A stretch of 64,000 nucleotides of DNA from Endocalyx cinctus (Eukaryota; Ascomycota; Sordariomycetes; Amphisphaeriales; Apiosporaceae). Under the pieces are notes generated by a model that saw nothing but the letters and a program-made list of their open reading frames with translations, ran no database searches and was not told the origin of the DNA. The stretch lies in assembly GCA_001600455.1 (NCBI GenBank), contig BCKC01000005.1:1488001-1552000 (forward strand), read 5' to 3'. How positions within the stretch are numbered: the first letter of the stretch is position 1; each line of letters opens with the position of its first letter. A program made the position numbers and the translations under genes. This document shows positions 54,863-64,000 of the stretch, piece after piece.

Positions 54863-57106
54863 ATGAATGTGGCTGCTGACCAAGTGGCATTCAAAAAGAT
54901 CAGTAAGGAGCTTACCGAATTTTTCAAGCCACTTGAGCCAAGATTTCGCTATGATAAAATTCTGTCAAATGGAGCGGATGGCGTGACTTTCCGAATAATC
55001 GAGACATTACCCCGTGGCGAGCCACCACGTCCAGGCTTCATTCCTCAACCAGTCCAACAGCCTCCTCCAAAGCCACCGACTCCACCCCCTAAACCTGCGG
55101 GCGGGCAATCTTCAAATACCGCTCCTGCAACAGTTGCTACCGCTGGTTCAGCTTTTCAACCTCCAGCCTTCGCTGCTCAACTGCCTACTCAAGTACCTAC
55201 TCAACCGCCTGCTCCCGCTGGCCCAGTCGCACCACCTCCAGGGTTTGCTTTTCCACCGGCTAATGCTTTTTCTCCAGTCAAGGGACCTGCAGGTTTCGCT
55301 ATTCCACCACATGGTCTCGCTGGTCCAGGCTTTGCCCTTCCGCCCGCCGGTGCTACCGGTCTAGGTTTCGCTATCCCACCAGCCGGTGCCGCCGGGCCAA
55401 TTGCTCCGCCTCCAGGTTTCGCTATTCCACCAGCTGGTGCTGCCGTCCCAACCGGACCACCTCCAGGTTTCGGTATTCCAGGAGTTAATCTCTTTGGTGC
55501 AGGTTTTGATTTTCGACGACCTGCTGCCCCTCTCCCGGTACCTCCCCTTGCCCCGCGTGCTCTTCCTGATCCGATTGCCCCGCCTGGTCCGATCGCTCGC
55601 CCTGATCCGATTGCCCCGCCTGGTCCGATTGCGCGCCCTGGTCCGATTGCTCGCCCTGGCCCAGTTGCACCCCCTTATCCACTTTCAGCCGCACTATCTC
55701 CAGGTTTTGCATTTGAAGATTCTGATTTTGCACCAAGTCTTCACAATCGTTATGTCCCGCCACCTCCAATCCAACAACCTCGAGGCTTCGCCTTTCCACC
55801 CGGTATCGATGGTCCTCCGGCCGTAGAGCCCGGAAGCAGACCCCTTAGCCCGGCTCTCCTAGGTCAATTTCCATTTGGACTATCTCCAGATAATACTGGC
55901 TTTATAGATTTTTCTCCCGATGCCTTCGGCGGTTCTCTAGGCGCGAGGAATCCACCACCCGGTGGCGCTCTTGCAGCGAACCCGCCCGCAGGTGCTAGTG
56001 GATTTCGACCACCTCCGGGAGCTCCCTCCGTAGCTGTACCACCGGCGGTTCCGGGATTGCAAGGGCCTCCAGCCGGTTTCAATTCGAACAATAGCAGTGG
56101 ATTTCAGTCGCCTCCAAACGCTTCTAATTTCTACAATAGTAGTGGATTTCAGCCGCCTCCAAACGCTGCTAATTTGAATCCACCTCAGCCAACTCAGAAC
56201 CCTGGTGGGTTTCAGCCACCTCCAGGAGCTCCTTCCGTAGCTGTACCACCGGCGGTTCCGGGATTGCAAGGGCCTCCAGCCGGCTTTAATATCAACAATA
56301 GCAGTGTAAATCAACCGCCCTCAAGCTTTCTGAATCTCAACACACTTCAGCCATTGTTTCAGCCACCTCAGAACCCCGGTGGTGGATTTCAGCCGCCCCC
56401 AAACGCTTTTACCTACCAGCCGCCTAAGGTCCCCGGTCCCATTCAGCCGCCTGCCGGAGCCGGCATCGGCATTCAACCCTTCCCCCCTGCTCCGGTGGGA
56501 GGTCCTCCTCCTCCTTCCTCATCCCCTCCCCTTCTCGCCGGTGGTTCCGCCCTCGGCGGTTCCCCACTCGGTGGTGGCGCCCCTCTAGTGGGCTCCCCGC
56601 CTCCCGGAGTGAGCCTCGGCATTAAACCCTTCCCATCTGCGCCGGTTGGAGGTCCTCCTCCAACCTCGTCCTCCCCTCCTGGCGGCGGCGGTGCTCCCCT
56701 TGGCGGTGGCGCTCCACTCGGAGGTGGCGTCCCTCTAAGCGGCTTCCCGTCTGCCGGAGTCGGCCTCGGAATTCAACCCTTCCCACCTGCTCCGGCTGGA
56801 GGTCCTCCTCCAACCTCATCCTCCCCTCCTGGAGGCGGCGGTGCTCCCCTCGGCGGCGGTGCTCCTTTGGGAGGTGGCGCTTCTCTGGGGGGCTTCCCGC
56901 CTGCGCCGGTTGGAGGTCCTCCTCCTTCCTCGCCGCCAGGTTCGTCTAGCCCGGTTCCTTCCCCGCCAACTTCGTCTATCCCGGTTCCTTCCCCGCCACC
57001 GCCCACCTTCTTGTCGCAGTCTACTACGGGTCCGCCGTCGCCACCGCCACCAACCCCGAACTCTTCCCAACTAACAAGTCCTCCGACGGTGCAGCCGCAG
57101 CCGCCG

Positions 57107-57141
<35 letters not shown>

Positions 57142-59144
57142 ACAACAGCAGCGGCCCACAAGCAACAAGCGGCCTCGGCCTCTAGGAGACGCGGTAGACA
57201 ACCTCGTGCAGGGGTTCAAGAGGCTCAGGGTCGCCAGGGAGACCGTCAAGGGTTTCAACAGGGTAGTCAGAGCCTTCCGAAAGCGGAAGCCTAGGAAGAG
57301 GAGGCTTCAGCGTAAGAGTCTTCAATCGCTGTTCCAGCTCGCGAGAGGCACGCGAAGTTCGCAGTCCGGAAGCAATACAACCGTTGGAGGAGGAAGTACA
57401 ACCGCTAGTCCGGCCGGTGCTGGCGGTGGTAGCAGCCAGGGTGGCGGGCAGAGTACTACCTCGGTCGGTGGAACTACTTCTGGTACGAATCAAGGCACAG
57501 CTACAGGCACAAGTCCAGGCACAACTCTAGGGACAACTCCTGGCACCACTCCTGGAGGTGGTGGAGGAGGAGGAGGAGGAGGAGGAGGTGGTGGTGGTGG
57601 TGGTGGCGGAGGAGATGATGATGACGATGAAAATGAAGAAGATGAGGAGGACGATGAGGATGACGCTCCTGATTATATAAGGCGACTCGTTGTCAAAAGG
57701 GCTATAGAGTCGCGTAGTCAGAGCCAGTTACGAAATGAGATCTACACTTGTCGAGTAAGTCACAAATTCCCCTTTCTACTCTCCTTGAAACTTTCGGTCT
57801 TGTTCCTTCCACTAGAATCCATCATTGTGATCTCGAGGGGAAAGAAGAAAAAAAATAAAAATAAAAATAAAATCAAAACTGACCGTAGGGTGAAACAACT
57901 AAATTTAGGCACTTAATGGAGCCCGGCATCTCCCAGCTCTTGTTGCTTACCGAGACGACCCGCCACCCATCGCCGAGCGGCTACGTCAGCGCCCTATTCC
58001 ACGCGACACCGGACAGGGCGGCTTCTTAGCCGGTCTTGAAGGTCCGGTCTTGGTCACGGAGTTTCTCGAGAACGGGACGTTGTTCGATTGTCTTTATAGG
58101 CACCAGGAGCTCGAGAGGGCCGTGGGATACGATTTGCCCCTCGCCGTATATTTCCCAAATCGCGCCCTGTGGTCCTTTTATCTCTGTCGTAAGTACCTCC
58201 TTTTCCCCCTCTCTTCCTCCTCTTCCCCCTTGTCCTTTATTTTCGTAAAGTTTATATAATTTACTCTTGTGGGTTTTGTAACTGAAAACTTTTTTTTCTT
58301 TTCTTAGTTGTTCGAGCTCTTATCGGAATGGCATACCCAATGGCGCTACCCATAGGAGCAGAAAAGGTGACGGAAACGCTTCCGCCTAGGGGTACGCCGG
58401 CTTCAAACATATGGCATCCAGATTTGCATATGGGGAACGGTACGTGAATCTCATTATTTCTTTCTTCCATGTTTATCTCTCTAGCTCCCCAATCCTGTAT
58501 TCTCCTGATTAACTCGCAAAACTAACATCATCGCCCATCTAGTAATGTTTGACGTCGTGGATCCCGAGGCAGAAGAAAATACAGAACATTCATTTTTCCC
58601 GTTAGTCAAAATAATAGATTTCGGAAGAGCTGAGGAGGCGGGTAATGCTCACGATCAGAATGTAAAGAGTATTACTGAAGTAAGCCTTCAACCCATAACT
58701 GTCGAAGAGAGCAAGAAGTCATAAAGATATTTTTACTAATCATTTCAATGCATTGATTAAATATAGCTCATAGTTACGCTTTCTACCCGGTCACGGCTCA
58801 AGGTGGGTAAGGCCCCTATCGAGACTTTCAGGAAAGGTCTATCTAGCGAGTTCCTCGACCCAGAATTGCGTAGTCTTATCATGGAGATCCATGAAGCTTG
58901 TAAGTGTTCTTCTCATACGCATTTATCATGCCATTTAATTTTAGCAGCCGACTAAATTATATGTTATTCGTTAGTGAGTCAACCGAATAGCCACGCTTTA
59001 AGTCTCGAAGATCTTTTCAGAAGAGTTGCGAGTGCTGCTTCGAAAACGGATTACGGAACAATCAATTATTTTGAATCAGATGAGCCTCTGAGAGCATGGA
59101 TACACAGTACTATATACGATGCTCCTTATTTAGCAAAGAAATAA
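54863..59144 (+). CDS. Atypical protein kinase-like protein B with a giant disordered insert
   Basis: Six exons, 54863..57754, 57909..58188, 58308..58439, 58543..58679, 58767..58899 and 58975..59144, give 1247 aa; intron phases 0,1,1,0,1 match paralogue A, and exon 3 is 132 nt in both. The start ELTEFFKPLEPRFRYDKIL and SNGADGVTFRII form the first strands and a degenerate glycine loop (first Gly replaced by Ser). Then about 890 residues of Pro/Gly/Ala-rich repeats intervene, ending in Q15, a basic KRKPRKRRLQRK region, polyglycine and a D/E tract. The kinase fold resumes at LVVKRAI (Lys945), Glu959, VLVTEFLENGT, WHPDLHMGN (Asp1096, Asn1101) and KIIDFGRA (Asp1127), and ends by residue 1247 without an APE motif. 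The key residues are retained. The basic region and FKRLRV motif suggest nuclear location (inference). Substrate unknown. Confidence 0.88.
56009..56290 (+). repeat. 75-bp direct repeat inside the insert of kinase-like gene B
   Basis: Copies at 56009-56083 and 56216-56290 are 75 bp each and differ at four positions, all third-codon synonymous, so both encode the same peptide (PPPGAPSVAVPPAVPG then LQGPPAGFN). Shorter FQ(P/S)PPNA units fill the gap between them. Confidence 0.85.
56461..56935 (+). repeat. Three-fold imperfect Gly/Pro repeat block in kinase-like gene B
   Basis: Units of about 45-60 residues starting with G(I/L)GI(Q/K)PFP(P/S)AP(V/A)GGPPP and ending in GGGAPLGGG recur three times, with a partial fourth copy. 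The DNA is GC-rich and similar between copies. Confidence 0.75.
57107..57151 (+). repeat. Polyglutamine tract (mixed CAG/CAA)
   Basis: Fifteen consecutive Gln codons, a mixture of CAG and CAA, following QPQPP in the insert of kinase-like gene B. Confidence 0.85.
57553..57612 (+). repeat. Polyglycine tract (GGA/GGT microsatellite)
   Basis: About 20 glycine codons made of runs of GGA then GGT; an acidic Asp/Glu tract (57613-57665) follows directly. A likely length-variable trinucleotide repeat. Confidence 0.8.
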
Positions 59145-59527
59145 GGCAATTAATTAGCTGCTCACTTATCCTTGCTATTAGTATAATATGGGACGAGCTG
59201 TTAAGTGAAAGAAGGGGGGAGGATATTTGTTTCCATATATATAAAGTTAAATATTTTGACCTAGTCTATAATTCATGAATATGTAGTATAAGTAGAGATT
59301 GAATATTAAAGTTATCAGGTATACGTCCATGTTATCAATACATACTTACGCGGTTCAGTTGATCAAAGTACTACTATTATCTAAAATTATATATATTCAA
59401 CAATTTACACCGTCAATATATATCCCCCTTTACCATGAAAAGGAACCGTCATACGCATACTATTATCACGTTTGTTAATTATGTCTGGTCTAACTTAGTA
59501 TAGATAAATATAAAAGGTTTCACAATT
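59145..59527. other. Convergent 3' spacer
   Basis: About 380 bp, strongly AT-rich, between the stop of kinase-like gene B and the stop of the minus-strand hypothetical gene. Confidence 0.55.
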
Positions 59528-60765
59528 TCATGTTCGATGGGATAGCGGATATCGCCGTTTCTTCTCTAGACGCCAGATCGTCTTGATCAGGTCATACCAT
59601 GCATCCTGCATATCATCAGAGACACGTTCCCCTTCTTCCTGTGATTCAGACTGAACAACTTTATCTTCGAACAATGTCAGAGGCTCTTGTTCCAAATCGA
59701 TCAGACCCATGGGCATAATTTTTATTTCACTCTCCTTTTTATATTCATCGTAGTTCTGCTTCCAGCTATCGAACGTGACTATACCTATGGAAAAGAAATA
59801 CGAGACGTTAGCTCAACTTATAATCAGATCAATAAATAGACACTGCAAGAACCGTGATGGTTGATAAAGTATCTCACAATCGTTCAGGGTATGGTACTGT
59901 CTCTTGCCAAATACGCAGTAAAGTGGGTCATCCACCCTGTCATCGTCGTCTGACGCTTCATCCAGAGGAATGGTCTCACACAGCATTAGGTCGTCGATGT
60001 TGCTTCCATTAGGTTGATATCTCAGTAAGTAGCACGGCCCAATAAAGTATTCCGTCTTCCACGTCTTCCCGGCAGTCAGCGAGACCTGCTTTCCCTTCGC
60101 GTGTATCGCCTGCGCTAGATCCATAACCTGAGGGAGTATGTGGAGGAATAAAGCCGCGTTAAGGGGCTCTAAAAACGCGGGCCACGTTCCCGTTTGCATA
60201 GGATCTAACCCCCTCTGTGCCGTGACTCCAAGCTGTTTTTTTTTTCCGGTTGTAAGCTTTTCATACTCGTTCTCCGTGTAATCGAGAAAAATAGAATACT
60301 CACCACTCCACTAATTCTGAAAAATGCCATAGTGGAAGGTAAGACTCCCTGTTGCTCTTCATCAGATTCGTTGGAAGCGTTACTACAATTAATGACGATG
60401 CCACACTCGGGACTCTGATCGGCGCTCATTTCGATGACTAAGGGGCAGTCCAGTCTGATTGAGTCGGCTATCATCACCGCCGTGACCTCATTTACTTCAG
60501 GATAATCCGGTATCTTCAGCATCGGCCACAAATTGCGGTTCCTCTCGATATGCATCACTGACAGCGCGAAGGCACGATGTACCTAGAGTTATGAAAACTC
60601 TTGCTCATTAGTACAGAAGACCAAAAGATCAATATGTGTGAATAAATAAATCATAAACGGAGGTGAATATCTGACCAGTGCGGCAGCTCTCGAACCTGTG
60701 ACATCAAGTCCATTTCTAGTCAACATGCGGAAATTCTGGAGTTGCGGGATTACAGGTGTCACCAT
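59528..60765 (-). CDS. Hypothetical protein, function unknown
   Basis: Four exons on the minus strand, 60765..60676, 60582..60304, 60232..59878 and 59784..59528, close in phase and give 326 aa. Donors are GTCAGA (weak), GTGAGT and GTGAGA; acceptors are CTCTAG, AAACAG and CCATAG. No signal peptide or membrane segment. Visible features are an N-terminal helical region (VTPVIPQLQNFRMLTRNGLD), a strand-rich middle (VTAVMIADSIRLDCPLVIEM), the block LEPLNAALFLHILPQVMDLA, an acidic DEASDDDDRVDD loop and a C-terminal helix with WYDLIKTIWRLEKKRR. No catalytic motif is recognised. It converges on kinase-like gene B but shows no similarity to it. Conserved splice phasing supports a real gene. Confidence 0.75.
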
Positions 60766-62226
60766 CGTTACTTTACAAAATATCGTGGAAGAATATTATC
60801 ATAAAACAACAAGAAAGTCGGGTTTCTATTTAGCTTCGTGACAAACTAGAAGCGGCTGCTGGTATGGCATGTGAAGAAAATAAATAAATCAAAGAAAAGT
60901 AGGAATCTTGTGGTATCAAAGTTGCGTATTTCAAACACCTATCAAAGGTATTTGTAGGATGGGGTATCAATGTCCAGCTTGGGTAAATCTGTCATAATAA
61001 AGTGAGATGACCGAGTTTATGCCCGAAACTTCAAAGAGCTCTTCTATTTGTTACTCGCTGGTTTTTGGTATTCCAAGTCACAGTATATTCAAGTTTCTTT
61101 GTTGGTGACACACGGGCGAAGAAAATCGAGATTTAATACGCCGCCTAGAGATCGGATCCAGAGACGAGGGAGAGTGCATGAGTCACCATTTTAAGTGAAA
61201 CGTACAGCAGAAAATCACATTTCACAAATTCTCTTCAAAATGGAAACATGTAGACTGTTGTTGAGCCGAGAATATCGAATTACCTATAGCTTTGCGATTA
61301 TCCAATTATTTTTCAAGTGATTTCTTTTGGGGGTTCGAATGTCATATTACCTACCAATTGAATGACTCAGTTATCTCACCCCATATCAAGGGCTACAATT
61401 TGAACGTTACAGCATTTGCATCTACAGAGCATCTTCTGGGGTGTATAATGTAGAAAAGTCGGTGCCTGTGTACATAAGCCAACCTGAAACATTGCAATAA
61501 ATAGCCGTTGAAACAAAACAGACCAGAGCGACGTCGTGAGGAAGGTATCAGAGAATCCCTAGGAGTAAATATAGACGCGCGGTAGAACCAAAGATTTCCA
61601 GTTCAGCTCTCTGCCCATTAAAACTGGTAAATCCGATTGGCGATTAGGGTTGCAATTACGGAGAAGTCGAATCGCTAATTTATGATCTGGTTCCGACTGT
61701 ATGTTTCCTCCTTACGGTTTTTTCTTCCTTGGCGGGGTAACTCACCAGAAGATAGATCACCCCTTTAACGACTGAAACTGAACAGGGCTGCTCGATGACG
61801 GGGGCTAATCCAACCCCATTAACCAACATCGCGATCACCACTCAATCCGAAGTGTCGGGTCGCATCACGAACTTTGATGTAGCCGGTAGACCGACCATGT
61901 GACGCGCAGGATCAATACTGTCGTATTTTGAATTTGTACCCGGGGATAAAAGAAAGGAAGATCACCCCTTGTTTCCGTTTTTGGCTTCGCGAAAATCACA
62001 TCTTCTCTCGACACCTGAAACCCCCAAAAAGACAACTTATCAACCTACTAAAGGAGAAAAGGGGCTGACTAAGTGGAAGAACTATATCATGATTCCAAAT
62101 GAATATTTTCGTCGGCATCTATCTATTTTGCTTTTTCTCCTTCACGATGTTGTTTGCATTCTTCTTTTTCTCTAATTACTCATTATGCTACCCTGATATC
62201 TCATTCACAAGCGCTTCAGTTTTGTG
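60766..62226. other. Intergenic region (divergent promoters)
   Basis: 1.46 kb between divergently transcribed genes. AT-rich with a moderately GC-rich promoter-like patch around 61740-61920. No RNA gene: a GGTTCGAATG near 61334 lacks the rest of a tRNA. Confidence 0.5.
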
Positions 62227-63523
62227 ATGAGGTCTTCTACCCTACACTACTCGATCGGAGGCCTCGAAGTAGTCGTAGGAACGGGACTAGAAATCGACAG
62301 CGATCGCACATTACCCGAAGTAGTACCCTCAAAAGAAGGAGGCAACGAATTGCTTGATACTGAATCTCTAAAGTCGACATCGAGCAGCAGCGGGGGTTGG
62401 GGTAGTAAATTTAATTGGAGGGAGCGATACCGGCGCAAAAAGTTCCGTTGGATTATACTGGGCATAGCGTTCTTCGCCGTTGGTATTGTAGTAGGCGCTG
62501 CTGCTATACCGGTGATAAAAGAAAGCCAAGCGTCGGCGACGCCAAATCCTCCTATCACCATGCCCACCGTCAACACCAAGTCGACTGCTTCAGTATCAAT
62601 TACAAATACAATACCGCCAAGAAGCTCCGCTAAACCTTCATCGTCGGCATGTACATCGACCCCGACTTCTTCGAGTGGGATTACACAACAACCTGCCGCT
62701 CCCAGCAATATTTTGCTAACCAGCCCTTTGACTTCAACGACCAGCTTGGAATCGCCTAGTACTACCCCTTTCACAGAAACTGATGTTTACTCTACTTTGA
62801 TTTCGTCACACTTCCCAAGCTTTATCACCACGGATATTTCTATCAGTATATCTCTTTCGGCATTTCCTACTAGCTCAGAAGACGGTGAAGACTTGCAGGT
62901 ATTATTCAAATTTGCCCAGATAACTTCGTGCGAGTATATCACATTAACTTGTATTTCTTCTAGGGATTCAATACAGGCATAGGGGACGTGAAAGCGCCGG
63001 CGGTAAGTAGGATTAAGTCTTCTTCTCCCCTCACCCCCCCTTTTTTTCCTACCTACAAGATATGTGCCCCGCTACTTTGTTTATCTTGGCTGGCTACCTA
63101 CACAGACTATCTTTGGGCAATCAGACGCTGATAATGGTATGAAAAAAAAAATCAACAGATAACCCGAACTGGCGATACAAGCCAGCCATTTTCGGTCAAT
63201 GGCCAAACATTTGTGAGTGCAAGATGCTACCTCGGCAGGAAATTTGATTTCTTTCTAACTATATGAATAGAGTAGTTATGAAGAAGCAGTAGCTTTCAGC
63301 TGTCATGCACAGTGGGAGGCATGCGTGGATTATTTCAGCTCAACGTTTGGATCGGATGTTGACTCGGACAGCTGCAGCAGCCAAGAGTGTAGGCTTTTTT
63401 TCTTTCTTTTAGTGACTGTAATCGTAACATGAGCCTCGTATCTAAAGGGATTCCATGTGACTAATTCTCTTCTTTCCGACAGCTTCTTGCATTATGGTTG
63501 GAGAAACGGCAGATATCACGTAA
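62227..63523 (+). CDS. Single-pass Ser/Thr-rich membrane protein with Cys-containing C-terminal domain
   Basis: Exons 62227..62898, 62964..63002, 63159..63212, 63271..63388 and 63483..63523 give 307 aa; all phases close, including two tiny exons of 39 and 54 nt. The ATG at 62227 gives MRSSTLHYSIGGLEVV, an N-terminus shared by many fungal single-pass proteins. A juxtamembrane basic RERYRRKKFRW precedes one transmembrane helix (IILGIAFFAVGIVVGAAAI, about residues 75-95). The following about 120 residues are Ser/Thr/Pro-rich, typical of an O-glycosylated stalk. The end domain reads FSVNGQTF, then FSCHAQWEACVDYF, CSSQESSCIM, a Cys pattern found at the C-terminus of many Ser/Thr-rich fungal surface proteins. 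The cytosolic N-terminus and outside C-terminus are inferred from the charge distribution. A cell-wall sensing or adhesion role is possible but not shown. Confidence 0.85.
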
Positions 63524-64000
63524 TGAATTATGAACTCATTCAGAGATTCCGGTGAAAGTGGTGGCTGATCAAGAAAGAGGGTATCTACAAGAATAATTGA
63601 CAGGAAAAATATTTTAATTTCAGAATAATAATTAATATAATTTGTTAATCCATTATGTTTTGAAACGCTTCATTACATGTCCGATATACACATTGTTACA
63701 TCAGAAGATACTCCCTCTTTTCCCTGTGAAGCTTAGAATATGTATCTAAGACTCGATATATCAATATTAGCCCCTTGAATCAGTTTTACACACGTAGTTA
63801 GCTAATGAAGAGGATGATAAAATTATGAAGGTAGAAAACAGTTACAGATCCGTTGCACGTGATCATCTTTACGACCAGCATAGCCTCTTTTGATAAAGAA
63901 ATGTTAAGGACAGCCACATGCATACGTACTGATTCACAGGCCATATATTTAGGTTATTATGGTAATATTCGAGGTTAGCACAGGATCTTGACCAAAAAGT
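63524..64000. other. Intergenic region to the window end
   Basis: AT-rich 3' flank of the membrane protein gene. Nothing recognised. Confidence 0.5.

Noticed and set aside
56773..57258. Minus-strand Cys- and Gly-rich ORF opposite the polyQ tract
   Set aside because: Its Cys run is the reverse complement of the CAG/CAA repeat; shadow frame.
61330..61345. tRNA B-box-like GGTTCGAATG
   Set aside because: No A box or stems around it.

Overview
The window is nuclear DNA of a filamentous ascomycete (Pezizomycotina; the gene set and compact introns fit Sordariomycetes, possibly Xylariales, but the order is inference). The evidence is intron-rich genes with short introns (about 50-370 nt) using GTAAGT/GTATGT-type donors and CTAAC/CTAAT branch sites, fungal-specific families (hybrid histidine kinase, LaeA/UMTA-like methyltransferase, GH79, Af470-like monooxygenase, GMC oxidoreductase), and GC-rich coding blocks separated by AT-rich, homopolymer-laden spacers. 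No operons, CRISPR arrays, rRNA or convincing tRNA genes were seen. All exon models were built by hand from the sequence and checked for phase; there is no transcript evidence.

Layout. 0.2-3.5 kb: mitochondrial D-lactate dehydrogenase (+) convergent with a nitroreductase (-). 4.7-6.6 kb: an orphan 3' exon-like ORF, a 196-bp foldback (MITE-like) element, and a secreted His/Thr-rich repeat protein (-). 7.6-9.1 kb: a tRNA-derived SINE-like element and a GNAT acetyltransferase. 10-16.2 kb: an F-box protein and a 1259-aa hybrid histidine kinase. 17-20.4 kb: a small secreted Cys-containing protein (-) and a conserved-looking hypothetical protein (-). 22.3-24 kb: a GH79 glycoside hydrolase. 24-29.4 kb: a 5.4-kb gene-poor stretch. 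29.4-34.6 kb: an Rck/Srk1-type CAMK kinase and a Gly-Gly-Asn repeat protein. 35-37.3 kb: a SprT-like metalloprotease and a hypothetical basic protein (both -). 39-41 kb: atypical protein kinase-like gene A (-). 42.5-44.9 kb: an Af470-like monooxygenase (+) convergent with a SAM methyltransferase (-). 45-49.3 kb: gene-poor. 49.4-53.2 kb: a GMC oxidoreductase and a BuGZ/ZNF207-like zinc-finger protein. 54.2-59.1 kb: a tiny spliced ORF and kinase-like gene B (+). 59.5-63.5 kb: a hypothetical protein (-) and a single-pass Ser/Thr-rich membrane protein (+).

The most unusual observation is the paralogous pair A (39.0-41.0 kb) and B (54.9-59.1 kb). Both have six coding exons with the same intron phases and keep the residues expected of a kinase core (VAIK-type Lys, alpha-C Glu, HxDxxxxN, DFG). 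In both, a disordered domain is inserted between the glycine loop and the beta-3 lysine: about 120 aa in A and about 890 aa in B. The insert is Pro-rich, carries a shared basic FKRLRV motif and ends in an acidic tract; B adds polyQ, polyG and repeat expansions.
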